Source: DUQW01 sp050953825
GTDB lineage: Bacteria; Bacillota_I; Bacilli_A; Acholeplasmatales; Acholeplasmataceae
DNA length: 64,000 bases
Direction: 5' to 3'
NCBI GenBank assembly: GCA_050953825.1
Contig: JBMNNF010000010.1
Span: 1-64,000, forward strand
Below, in pieces: positions 8,094 through 15,865 of the stretch. The notes beneath the pieces were generated by a model, which was not told the origin of the DNA, did no database searches, and saw only the letters and a list, made by a program, of their open reading frames with translations. Position 1 is the stretch's first letter. Each line of letters begins with the position of its first letter. A program made the position numbers and the translations under genes.

Positions 8094-9833
8094 ATTAATA
8101 AAAGTGTTTATGATCAAATTAATGACCAAACTGACATTGTAGAATTAGTTTCTGAATTTGTCAGTTTAGAAAAAAGAGGCAAAAATTATTTTGGTTTGTG
8201 CCCTTTTCACCATGACACAGATCCATCACTTTCAGTATCACCGGAAAAGAATATCGCTTTTTGTATGAGCTGTAAAACTGGTGGTAATCCAATTAATTTT
8301 TATCGTCTAATTAAAAAGATTTCATATCAAGAGGCAGCTAGAGAATTAGGAGCTAGATTAGGAATTAAAGTGGTTAGTGATGAACGAAGGTCTAAATTTG
8401 ATTTAGAATACGAAATTATGAATAAAGCTAACGACTTTTATAAATTTACCTTATATAATACTAACGAAGGTCTAGAGTCCTTAAAATACTTAAAATCAAG
8501 AGGCTTAACTGATGAGATCATTAAACATTTCGAAATTGGTTTAGCGAACAATGATTTTCAAAGTTTATCAAAGATGTTATCAGATCAAGGATATGATCCG
8601 AATTTATTAATTAAATTGGGATTATCTTCAAGGTCAGATAAAAATAATGAATTATATGATGTTTTTAATAACCGAATTACTTTCCCAATTAAAGATGAAA
8701 CTTTAAACGTGATTGGATTTAGTGGTCGTGCGGTTGATCCGAAAGATAATGTTAGGTATATGAATTCTCAAGAAACACCACTCTTTAAAAAGAGTAATGT
8801 TATCTATAACTTATATGAGTCACTTGATGAAATAAAAAAAGAAGATAAGGTAATGTTATTTGAAGGATTCTTTGATGTTATTTCTGCCTATCAAATTGGT
8901 TATAAATATGGAGTAGCAACGATGGGAACGGCACTAACAGAAAACCAAGCGCGACTCATTAGGAAATATGCAAAATCAATCATTATTGCCTATGATGGTG
9001 ATCAAGCGGGTCAACTAGCAACTCATGAGGCTGTCCCAAAACTGAAAAAAGCGCGACTTAATGTTGACATCTTAAAATTTCCTAATTCATTAGATCCTGA
9101 TGATTATATTAGAAAACACCAAGAAGAGGGATTTAAAAAATTATTAGAAACTAACCTAAAAGATAGTTATCGTTACTATTATGAAAATCTCTTGTTGAGA
9201 TTAGATCCTAATAATGCTAACTCAGTTCAAGCGTTTGTAAGAGATATTAATCTTTTATTTAGAGATGCTGAAGAAGTTGTCTTAAAAATGTTTGAAGTTG
9301 AGATTAGTGAAAAACTCGGTTTTGAATTCAAGTTTACTAAAGTTGAAGAACCAGCTAGGCCACTTCCAGAAGTAAAGAAACCACAAAAGGTAGTTTTAAA
9401 TAAATATAGTCAGGCCGAAAATAATTTAATTTTTGAATTATTAAGAAGAAAAAAACACTTAGATATAATTAAAAACTCGCTAATTCCTAACACTTATGTT
9501 GTATTAGAAAATTATCAAGTGTTAGAAGAATTAGTTGAATTTTATGAAAATAATGAATTTTTAATTTTATCAGATTTTCTTAATTTAATTCCTGAAAATT
9601 TAAAAAATCATTTAGAAATTAATATGAAAAAAAATATTAATTGGCAAATGGGAATTATGTTAGAAGAGAATACAGTTAAAAATCACCTAGAAACTATTCA
9701 TGAATTTGTTCAAAAGCGAGAACTTGAAGCGCTTTATGAACAACTTGATCCCAATAACCCACAAAAAAGTTTAGAAACGTTAAATGAAATTAAAAAGTTA
9801 AAACAAAATATGAAAAATAAAAGGAGTAAATAA
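8094..9833 (+). CDS. dnaG: DNA primase, probable ATT start
   Basis: Synthesises RNA primers for replication. The N-terminal CHC2 zinc domain has C36, H39, C57 and C60; the TOPRIM core shows F-E-G-F-F-D-V and Y-D-G-D-Q-A-G; a helicase-binding C-terminal part follows. Conserved homology begins at N-K-S-V-Y-D-Q-I-N (8097 on), and the preceding codon is ATT at 8094, seven bases after AGAGG (8082-8086). No ATG, GTG, TTG or CTG exists in this frame between an upstream stop (8058-8060) and 8196, which lies inside the zinc domain. So ATT is the best start unless the sequence has an error. The length of about 579 residues is normal. It sits between glyS and rpoD. Confidence 0.93.
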   Translation: MNKSVYDQINDQTDIVELVSEFVSLEKRGKNYFGLCPFHHDTDPSLSVSPEKNIAFCMSCKTGGNPINFYRLIKKISYQEAARELGARLGIKVVSDERRSKFDLEYEIMNKANDFYKFTLYNTNEGLESLKYLKSRGLTDEIIKHFEIGLANNDFQSLSKMLSDQGYDPNLLIKLGLSSRSDKNNELYDVFNNRITFPIKDETLNVIGFSGRAVDPKDNVRYMNSQETPLFKKSNVIYNLYESLDEIKKEDKVMLFEGFFDVISAYQIGYKYGVATMGTALTENQARLIRKYAKSIIIAYDGDQAGQLATHEAVPKLKKARLNVDILKFPNSLDPDDYIRKHQEEGFKKLLETNLKDSYRYYYENLLLRLDPNNANSVQAFVRDINLLFRDAEEVVLKMFEVEISEKLGFEFKFTKVEEPARPLPEVKKPQKVVLNKYSQAENNLIFELLRRKKHLDIIKNSLIPNTYVVLENYQVLEELVEFYENNEFLILSDFLNLIPENLKNHLEINMKKNINWQMGIMLEENTVKNHLETIHEFVQKRELEALYEQLDPNNPQKSLETLNEIKKLKQNMKNKRSK

Positions 9834-9835
9834 TA

Positions 9836-11080
9836 ATGGAATTATATGTAAAAGTGTTAGTTGATCTAACTGAAAAAGCTGGTGAAGATAAAATCCTATT
9901 TTATGATGACATCTACGAATATTATACTGAAGAAGATGTTGAGTTTAATAAGGTATTAAAAGATTTAGAAAAAGCTGGTATTGAAATTTATGAAGATGAA
10001 AGAGAATATGATGAAATCGTCTTAGCTCAAACACAATTTCTTGATTCAGTAGTTGGCGATAAAGAACCAGATGAGTTAGAATTATCAAATTTAGAAATTG
10101 AAGAAATTGAAGAAGATGTTTTGGGTCAAATTATGTCAACATATACCGCTAGAGTTGATGACCCAGTCAAAATGTATTTAAAAGATATCGGTCAAATTCC
10201 ATTATTAACTGCTGATGAAGAAGTTGAATTAGCGAAAAAAATCTCTTTTGGTAGAGATGCTAAAGAACAATTAGAATACATGAAAGAAGAAGACTTACTT
10301 ACTGAAAGTGACGAATTAGAACTTCAAAGAGTAATCGAAGAAGCTGAAATAGCTAAACATAAACTAGTTGAAGCTAACTATCGTTTAGTGGTACATATGG
10401 CTAAAAAATTTGATAAAGGGTCAGTTCAATTTATGGATTTAATCCAAGAAGGTAACTTAGGATTAATGCGAGCTGCTGATAAATTTGAATATGAAAGAGG
10501 CTTTAAATTCTCAACATATGCTACTTGGTGGATTAGGCAAGGAATCGCCAGATCAATTGCCGATACCGGAAGAACGATTCGGATTCCGGTTCATATGAAT
10601 GAAACGATTAACAAAATGGGACGAATCCAACGCCAATTAACTCAAGAACTAGGAAGAGAACCATTAGATGAAGAAATCGGAAAAGAAATGGGGATTAGTG
10701 CTGATAAGGTTCAATACATTAAACGTATTTCTAGAGAACCAATGTCACTAGAAAATCCAGTAGGTGAAGAAGAAGATTCGTCATTAGCTGATTTCATTTC
10801 TGATCCAAATGCGAGAACTCCAGAAGACTACATGATTGATGAAGCGTTAATTACCGCACTTAATGAAGCTTTAGAAACTTTAACTGATCGTGAAGAGAAA
10901 GTATTAAGAATGCGTTACGGATTACTTGATGGTAGAAATTACACATTAGAAGAAGTTGGTAAGGAATTCGGAGTGACAAGAGAAAGAATTAGACAAATCG
11001 AATCTAAAGCTCTTCGTAAATTAAGAGCGCCAGCTAGACAAAACAAATTGAAAGAAGTTTATAACAATAAACGTCGTTAA
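9836..11080 (+). CDS. rpoD: Primary RNA polymerase sigma factor (RpoD/SigA)
   Basis: Housekeeping sigma-70 factor of 414 residues. An acidic, divergent region 1.1 is followed by D-P-V-K-M-Y-L-K-D-I-G (region 1.2), region 2 with E-A-N-Y-R-L-V-V and the -10-reading F-S-T-Y-A-T-W-W-I-R-Q, region 3 with R-I-P-V-H-M-N-E, and region 4 with G-V-T-R-E-R-I-R-Q-I-E for the -35 box. It follows dnaG by two bases with AAAGGAG in the dnaG end, and trmK follows after three bases, so all are probably one transcript. The consensus-like promoters in this window fit such a factor. Confidence 0.97.
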   Translation: MELYVKVLVDLTEKAGEDKILFYDDIYEYYTEEDVEFNKVLKDLEKAGIEIYEDEREYDEIVLAQTQFLDSVVGDKEPDELELSNLEIEEIEEDVLGQIMSTYTARVDDPVKMYLKDIGQIPLLTADEEVELAKKISFGRDAKEQLEYMKEEDLLTESDELELQRVIEEAEIAKHKLVEANYRLVVHMAKKFDKGSVQFMDLIQEGNLGLMRAADKFEYERGFKFSTYATWWIRQGIARSIADTGRTIRIPVHMNETINKMGRIQRQLTQELGREPLDEEIGKEMGISADKVQYIKRISREPMSLENPVGEEEDSSLADFISDPNARTPEDYMIDEALITALNEALETLTDREEKVLRMRYGLLDGRNYTLEEVGKEFGVTRERIRQIESKALRKLRAPARQNKLKEVYNNKRR

Positions 11081-11083
11081 GTA

Positions 11084-11701
11084 ATGAAAAGGATTAAATT
11101 ACTTTCAAGTTTATTAAAAGGTTATGAAGTAGTAGCTGATATTGGATCAGATCACGGTTATGTCTTAAAAGATGCGTTTGATAATCACTATATCAAACGA
11201 GGTATCGTTGGAGAGATAGCTGAAGGACCACTCCAAAACGCTAAAAACACATTATCAAATTATCCCGTCACTTTTTATTTAAGTGACGGTTTTGATAAAA
11301 TTAACGAATCATTTGATATTGGTGTGATGAGTGGAATGGGGGTTTATACAATCATTGATATCTTAAATCGAGCTCCTGAAAGTGAATATTTACTGCAACC
11401 AAATGATAAACACGAAATCTTAAGAGAATACTTAAGTAAAAAAAATTATCAAATAGTGGACGAATATATCACATTTGATAAATTTTTTTATGTGGTTATT
11501 CATGTAAAACCAGGTTTTGAAAAATTATCTTTTGAAGATATTTTTTTAGGGCCTAAATTAAAATATAAAAAAGAAGCCAAAAAGTTTTACAAAAAGAAAC
11601 TATCACATTATAATAGTATTATTAAAAAATGTGATATCGACACTAAAGAAAAAATAACAAAATATATTAAATTGCTAGAAGAGGTGACTTCATGCGTCTG
11701 A
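11084..11701 (+). CDS. trmK: tRNA (adenine22-N1)-methyltransferase TrmK
   Basis: SAM-dependent methyltransferase that makes m1A22 in tRNA in Bacilli. The SAM-binding motif D19-I-G-S-D23-H-G-Y-V is the TrmK form, followed by a G-x-M-S-G-M-G segment near residue 85 and a helical, lysine-rich C-terminal domain used for tRNA contact. The length of 205 residues is slightly shorter than the usual 230. The position directly after rpoD is the typical Bacilli context. The last ten bases overlap the next ABC exporter gene. Confidence 0.88.
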   Translation: MKRIKLLSSLLKGYEVVADIGSDHGYVLKDAFDNHYIKRGIVGEIAEGPLQNAKNTLSNYPVTFYLSDGFDKINESFDIGVMSGMGVYTIIDILNRAPESEYLLQPNDKHEILREYLSKKNYQIVDEYITFDKFFYVVIHVKPGFEKLSFEDIFLGPKLKYKKEAKKFYKKKLSHYNSIIKKCDIDTKEKITKYIKLLEEVTSCV

Positions 11702-13458
11702 TTTTTAAATACTTAAAACCATATTTTTGGCTAATATTAGCGGTCATTATATTAACTACGGTTAGAGCAATAACTGAATTGTTACTACCTAGTTTTTTAT
11801 CTGATTTCATCGCTTTAGGAATTGATAAAGGCGATAAACGAGTGATGTGGATGTATGCTGGGATTATGTTAGTTGTGATTTTAGTCGGAGTTGGAGTAAC
11901 AATTCTTTCATCGTATTTGAGTTCTAAAGTTACAACTAATTTTGGCTATAATTTAAGAATGGCGGTTTATGAGAAAGTTAGTGAGTTTTCTATTGCCGAA
12001 TTAAATGAATTTACCGTATCATCATTAATTACTCGTAATACTCAAGACATTCAACAATTACAAATGGCTACTAATATGTTATTAAGAATGGTTATTTTAC
12101 AGCCAATTTTGGCAATTGGCGGTATTGTGTTCGCGATTCGAACACACGCTCCATTATCAATAATAATTGCGGTTGGAATTATTTCTTTAATAATCATATT
12201 AGTCATTATATTTGCCACAGTAGTTCCAAAATTTGGCATCATGCAAAAATTATATGACCAAATGAACTTAGTAACTCGAGAAACATTAAGTGGTGTTAAA
12301 GTTATTAGGGCTTTTGATGGTGATGAATTTCAAGAAGAGAAATTTAAAGAAGTTAATAAAAATGTTTATCGAACAGGTCGTTTTATTAACGTTATTATTT
12401 CGTTAACTGGTCCATTTATGACAGTTATTTTAGGTTTTGTAGGTGTCTTTATTTTATATTTTGGAGTAAGCCATTTTTTAAATATTGATGGTTTTGGTTA
12501 TGAATCGTTAATTACCCTTAATATTTATGCTACTCGAGTTATTATGGCATTTATGATGATGTCTTTTATGTTTATTATGATTCCACGAGCTTTAGTATCG
12601 GCGCGAAGAGTTAGTGACGTTTTGAAAAAGGAGGCATCAATTAAAGATCCTAAACATCCATTATTAGTTGAAGAAGTAAATGGTGAATATGTAACAACGA
12701 TAGAAGATGAAGCAGTAACTTTTAAGGGAACGGTTGAGTTTATTAATGTTTGTTTTCAGTATCCTGATGCTGAAGCTAAAATCTTAGATAGTATTAGTTT
12801 TAAAGTTGATCAAGGAGAAACGGTTGCCTTTATTGGATCAACCGGTAGTGGTAAATCGACTTTGATTAACTTAATTCCAAGATTTTATGATGTTACTTGT
12901 GGGCAAATATTAATTGACGGAGTTGACATTAGAGATTTAAAATTGAAAGATTTACGTAATTTATTAGGATATATCCCTCAACAAGGTTTTCTTTTCAGTG
13001 GTTCGGTTAGAGATAATGTTCGATATGGCCAAAACTTAAGTGATGATGAAGTTTGGGAAGTTCTAGATATTTCACAAGGGAATTTTGTTAAGGATTTAGA
13101 TGGTGGCCTAGATTATGAAATTAATCAAGGGGGAACGAATGTTTCAGGTGGACAAAGGCAAAGATTATCAATTGCTAGGGCAATTGCTAAACACCCACTT
13201 ATTTATATTTTTGATGATTCTTTCTCGGCATTAGACTATAAAACCGATGCAGAATTAAGAAATAGATTAAAAGATGTTAGAGGTACTAAATTAATTGTGG
13301 CCCAGAGAGTAGCGACAGTTATGCAAGCTGATAAAATTATCGTATTAGATCATGGGCAAATGTTGGCAATTGGGAAACATGAAGAATTACTTAAGACATG
13401 TCCAGTATATTATGAAATTGCTGCATCTCAACTTTCAGAGGAGGATTTAGGCTTATGA
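11692..13458 (+). CDS. ABC exporter half-transporter (heterodimer partner A)
   Basis: Fused six-helix permease and ATPase of 588 residues, type IV ABC exporter of the BmrC/LmrC class. ATPase motifs: Walker A G-S-T-G-S-G-K-S-T, Q-loop I-P-Q-Q-G-F-L-F, signature V-S-G-G-Q-R-Q, Walker B I-Y-I-F-D-D. The catalytic Glu after Walker B is Asp, the normal sign of the degenerate-site subunit in heterodimeric exporters. Substrate is unknown; drugs or lipids are typical. It overlaps trmK by ten bases and its partner by four (ATGA). Confidence 0.9.
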   Translation: MRLIFKYLKPYFWLILAVIILTTVRAITELLLPSFLSDFIALGIDKGDKRVMWMYAGIMLVVILVGVGVTILSSYLSSKVTTNFGYNLRMAVYEKVSEFSIAELNEFTVSSLITRNTQDIQQLQMATNMLLRMVILQPILAIGGIVFAIRTHAPLSIIIAVGIISLIIILVIIFATVVPKFGIMQKLYDQMNLVTRETLSGVKVIRAFDGDEFQEEKFKEVNKNVYRTGRFINVIISLTGPFMTVILGFVGVFILYFGVSHFLNIDGFGYESLITLNIYATRVIMAFMMMSFMFIMIPRALVSARRVSDVLKKEASIKDPKHPLLVEEVNGEYVTTIEDEAVTFKGTVEFINVCFQYPDAEAKILDSISFKVDQGETVAFIGSTGSGKSTLINLIPRFYDVTCGQILIDGVDIRDLKLKDLRNLLGYIPQQGFLFSGSVRDNVRYGQNLSDDEVWEVLDISQGNFVKDLDGGLDYEINQGGTNVSGGQRQRLSIARAIAKHPLIYIFDDSFSALDYKTDAELRNRLKDVRGTKLIVAQRVATVMQADKIIVLDHGQMLAIGKHEELLKTCPVYYEIAASQLSEEDLGL

Positions 13459-15308
13459 GAGGACGCGGTGGAAGAAGACATAGCCAACAAATGCATGCGA
13501 TTAATTTTAAAGGATCTTTAAGAAGATTAATTAAGTATTTAAAAAACTATATTCCAATTTTCATCTTTATTGGATTATTATCAGTTGTTGGAGCGTTAGC
13601 AACTGTTGTTGGACCACTAATTAGTGGTCAGATTATTAATGGTATTAAAGATGCATATCTAGCAGCAAGTGCTGTTCCTAATCAACTTGTTCAAATTAAC
13701 CAAGTAACTTTACTTGGAAGATTAAATGTTTCATTTAACGATGCATTATTGATTTTATCAATTATCTATTTATTTTCAGCGGTGCTCAATTATTTGAATG
13801 GTATTTTTATCTCAATTACAATTAGAAGAATTAACTATAAGTTAAGAAATGATTTAACTGCCAAGTTTTCAAGATTGCCATTAAAGTTCTTTGATAAGTA
13901 TACAAGAGGTGAAGTTTTATCAAGAGTTACTAATGATGTAGAATCCTTGAATAGCGCTTTAGAAAGCACTTTATCAGAAATATTTAGAGGCATATTTATG
14001 ATAATTTTAATTACCATTATGATGTTTATGGTCAGTTGGCAATTATCATTAATCATTTATTTTAGTATTGCGTTAAGTTTAGTTTCATCAATGTTTTTAG
14101 TTTCTAAATCAAGACAATATTTCCGTCAACATTCACGCGATATCGGAAGAGTTAATAGCCATGTTGAAGAAAATTATTCTGGTCATTTAATAGTAAGTGC
14201 ATTCAATCATCAGGAATCTGGAATTAAAGAATTTGAAGAGATTGCTGATACCTTAAAAAGGAACTCATTTAAATCTCAATTTATCTCTGGCATTATGTGG
14301 CCAGTCCAAATTTTCTTTTCCAATTTATCATTTATCTTAATTGCTTTAGTTGGTGGTATGTTAGTTTTAAGCGGTCAATTTGAAGTTGGATATATTCAAA
14401 CATTCGTAACTTATTCAAGACAAATTAACCAACCAATTATGACAATTGGCAGTATCGCTAACGTTTTACAAACAGCCGCCGCTTCATCAGAAAGAATCTT
14501 TGAATTATTAGATGCCACTGAACAAGAAAAAGAAAATTACCCATTATTAACTGAAGCGCCAAAAGGACATGTTTCATTTAAAAATGTTCACTTTTCATAT
14601 GTTGAAGGAATTGAAGTTATTAAAGATTTTAGTGCTGATATTAAACCGGGACAAATGGTCGCTATTGTGGGACCGACCGGAGCAGGAAAAACAACATTAG
14701 TTAATTTACTAATGAGATTTTATGATATTAATTCAGGTGAAATTAAAATTGATGAAAAATCAATTTATGAAATTAACCGCAATGAAGTTAGACGACAATT
14801 TGCCATGGTGCTTCAAGATACTTGGATTTTCGAAGGAACTGTTTATGAGAATATTTCATATGGCACTCCTAATGTCGAAATAGAAGCAGTTAAAAAGGCA
14901 GCTAAAGAAGCTCAAATTGATCGTTTTATTGAAACTCTACCTAGAGGATATGATTATATATTACAAGAAGATGGAGAAAACATTTCTCAAGGTCAACGTC
15001 AGTTAATTACAATCGCTCGAGCCATATTAGCTAATCGACCGATGATTATTTTAGATGAGGCCACATCAAGCGTTGATACTAGAACAGAACAATTAATTCA
15101 AGATGCTATGGATCGATTAACAACTTCTAGAACTAGTTTTGTAATTGCACATCGATTATCAACCATTAAGAATGCTGACCTAATTTTAGTCTTAAAAGAA
15201 GGTAATATTGTTGAACAAGGAACTCATGAGTCATTACTATCAATGGATGGTCATTATGCTGAATTATATTATTCTCAATTTGACAATAATGAACTGGCAA
15301 CTGCCTAA
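13455..15308 (+). CDS. ABC exporter half-transporter (heterodimer partner B)
   Basis: Partner of the preceding gene, 617 residues, BmrD/LmrD-like. A glycine/arginine-rich N terminus (R-G-R-G-G-R-R-H) precedes six membrane helices and an ATPase with Walker A G-P-T-G-A-G-K-T-T, a signature altered to I-S-Q-G-Q-R-Q, Walker B I-I-L-D-E-A-T-S-S-V-D with the catalytic Glu present, and H-loop A-H-R-L-S-T. The catalytic Glu here and Asp in the partner define one active and one degenerate ATP site. The operon ends at the hairpin at 15327-15364. Confidence 0.9.
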   Translation: MRGRGGRRHSQQMHAINFKGSLRRLIKYLKNYIPIFIFIGLLSVVGALATVVGPLISGQIINGIKDAYLAASAVPNQLVQINQVTLLGRLNVSFNDALLILSIIYLFSAVLNYLNGIFISITIRRINYKLRNDLTAKFSRLPLKFFDKYTRGEVLSRVTNDVESLNSALESTLSEIFRGIFMIILITIMMFMVSWQLSLIIYFSIALSLVSSMFLVSKSRQYFRQHSRDIGRVNSHVEENYSGHLIVSAFNHQESGIKEFEEIADTLKRNSFKSQFISGIMWPVQIFFSNLSFILIALVGGMLVLSGQFEVGYIQTFVTYSRQINQPIMTIGSIANVLQTAAASSERIFELLDATEQEKENYPLLTEAPKGHVSFKNVHFSYVEGIEVIKDFSADIKPGQMVAIVGPTGAGKTTLVNLLMRFYDINSGEIKIDEKSIYEINRNEVRRQFAMVLQDTWIFEGTVYENISYGTPNVEIEAVKKAAKEAQIDRFIETLPRGYDYILQEDGENISQGQRQLITIARAILANRPMIILDEATSSVDTRTEQLIQDAMDRLTTSRTSFVIAHRLSTIKNADLILVLKEGNIVEQGTHESLLSMDGHYAELYYSQFDNNELATA

Positions 15309-15326
15309 TTAAAATTCAAACGAACT

Positions 15327-15364
15327 TATCACTTGTCAATTGTCTTTTCTTTTGACAAGTGATA
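15327..15364 (+). terminator. Hairpin after the ABC exporter operon, overlapping the next promoter
   Basis: Perfect 13-bp inverted repeat (TATCACTTGTCAA / TTGACAAGTGATA) with a 12-base loop, followed by GGGGTTTTGTT. The 3' arm contains the -35 box of the tRNA-Arg promoter, so terminator and promoter share bases. Confidence 0.6.
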
Positions 15365-15380
15365 GGGGTTTTGTTATAAT
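15352..15380 (+). promoter_or_regulatory. Consensus sigma-A promoter of tRNA-Arg(UCU)
   Basis: TTGACA (15352-15357), a 17-base spacer and TATAAT (15375-15380): an exact consensus match, 11 bases before the mature tRNA 5' end. Confidence 0.9.
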
Positions 15381-15391
15381 TCATAAGGTAT

Positions 15392-15468
15392 GGTGCAGTA
15401 GCTCAGCTGGATAGAGCAACAGCCTTCTAAGCTGTCGGTCGCAGGTTCGAATCCTGCCTGCATCGCCA
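15392..15468 (+). tRNA. tRNA-Arg (anticodon TCT)
   Basis: 77-base cloverleaf with encoded CCA. The acceptor stem GGTGCAG pairs with CTGCATC (one G-U). The anticodon stem ACAGC/GCTGT holds the loop CTTCTAA, with anticodon TCT at 15426-15428. The T arm GCAGG-TTCGAAT-CCTGC is perfect. It reads AGA, the main Arg codon in this AT-rich genome. Confidence 0.97.
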
Positions 15469-15485
15469 TTTTTATATAATAACGT

Positions 15486-15512
15486 CACCCACTTTTTGTG
15501 GGTGCTTTTTTT
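15486..15512 (+). terminator. Intrinsic terminator after tRNA-Arg
   Basis: CACCCAC pairs with GTGGGTG around a TTTTT loop, then C and seven T. Confidence 0.9.
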
Positions 15513-15865
15513 AAAATGATTTTTTAGAAATTTGTAATTACTAAATAAAAATTGAAATTTTGGGGCTAAATATAGCTTTTTTATATAAAAAGCCATATTT
15601 TTTAGTAAAATGGCAATTCTAAATGTCATTTGAAATCGTAAAATGAAAAAAAATTTACTTTCGCTTATGTTAGCAATTAACTAATATAATGTAAAGGCAA
15701 AAACTTGAAAAAAGCAACTGTGATAACGCTTTCAGGGTTTAGTAGTATGCTTGCTTTTTAAAATATTCGTGATAGAATTATAAGTATTATTGAGTGGATT
15801 GGTACTGGCGCGATATTAAAGATTAAAACTAAATAGAAAAATGAAGAGTTATAGGAGGTAATCCA
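15513..15865 (+). other. Long leader/intergenic region upstream of the giant lipoprotein gene
   Basis: About 350 bases without a credible gene. It is AT-rich, with a possible -10 (TATAAT, 15685-15690) lacking a good -35. It also holds a cre-like site (15721-15734), a second promoter candidate (15751-15778) and an ATAGGAGG ribosome binding site ending about seven bases before the ATG at 15866. No riboswitch was recognised. Confidence 0.5.
15721..15734 (+). promoter_or_regulatory. cre-like operator (CcpA/LacI family)
   Basis: TGATAACGCTTTCA matches the catabolite-response consensus TGWNANCGNTNWCA at every fixed position. It lies 16 bases upstream of a TTGCTT (15751-15756) / TAGAAT (15773-15778) promoter candidate with a 16-base spacer. 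It resembles the operator group at 52-53 kb. Confidence 0.55.

Noticed and set aside
15381..15629. 82-codon minus-strand frame with the sequence G-R-I-R-T-C-D-R-Q-L-R-R
   Set aside because: It is the antisense reading of tRNA-Arg and its terminator, a common false protein annotation.
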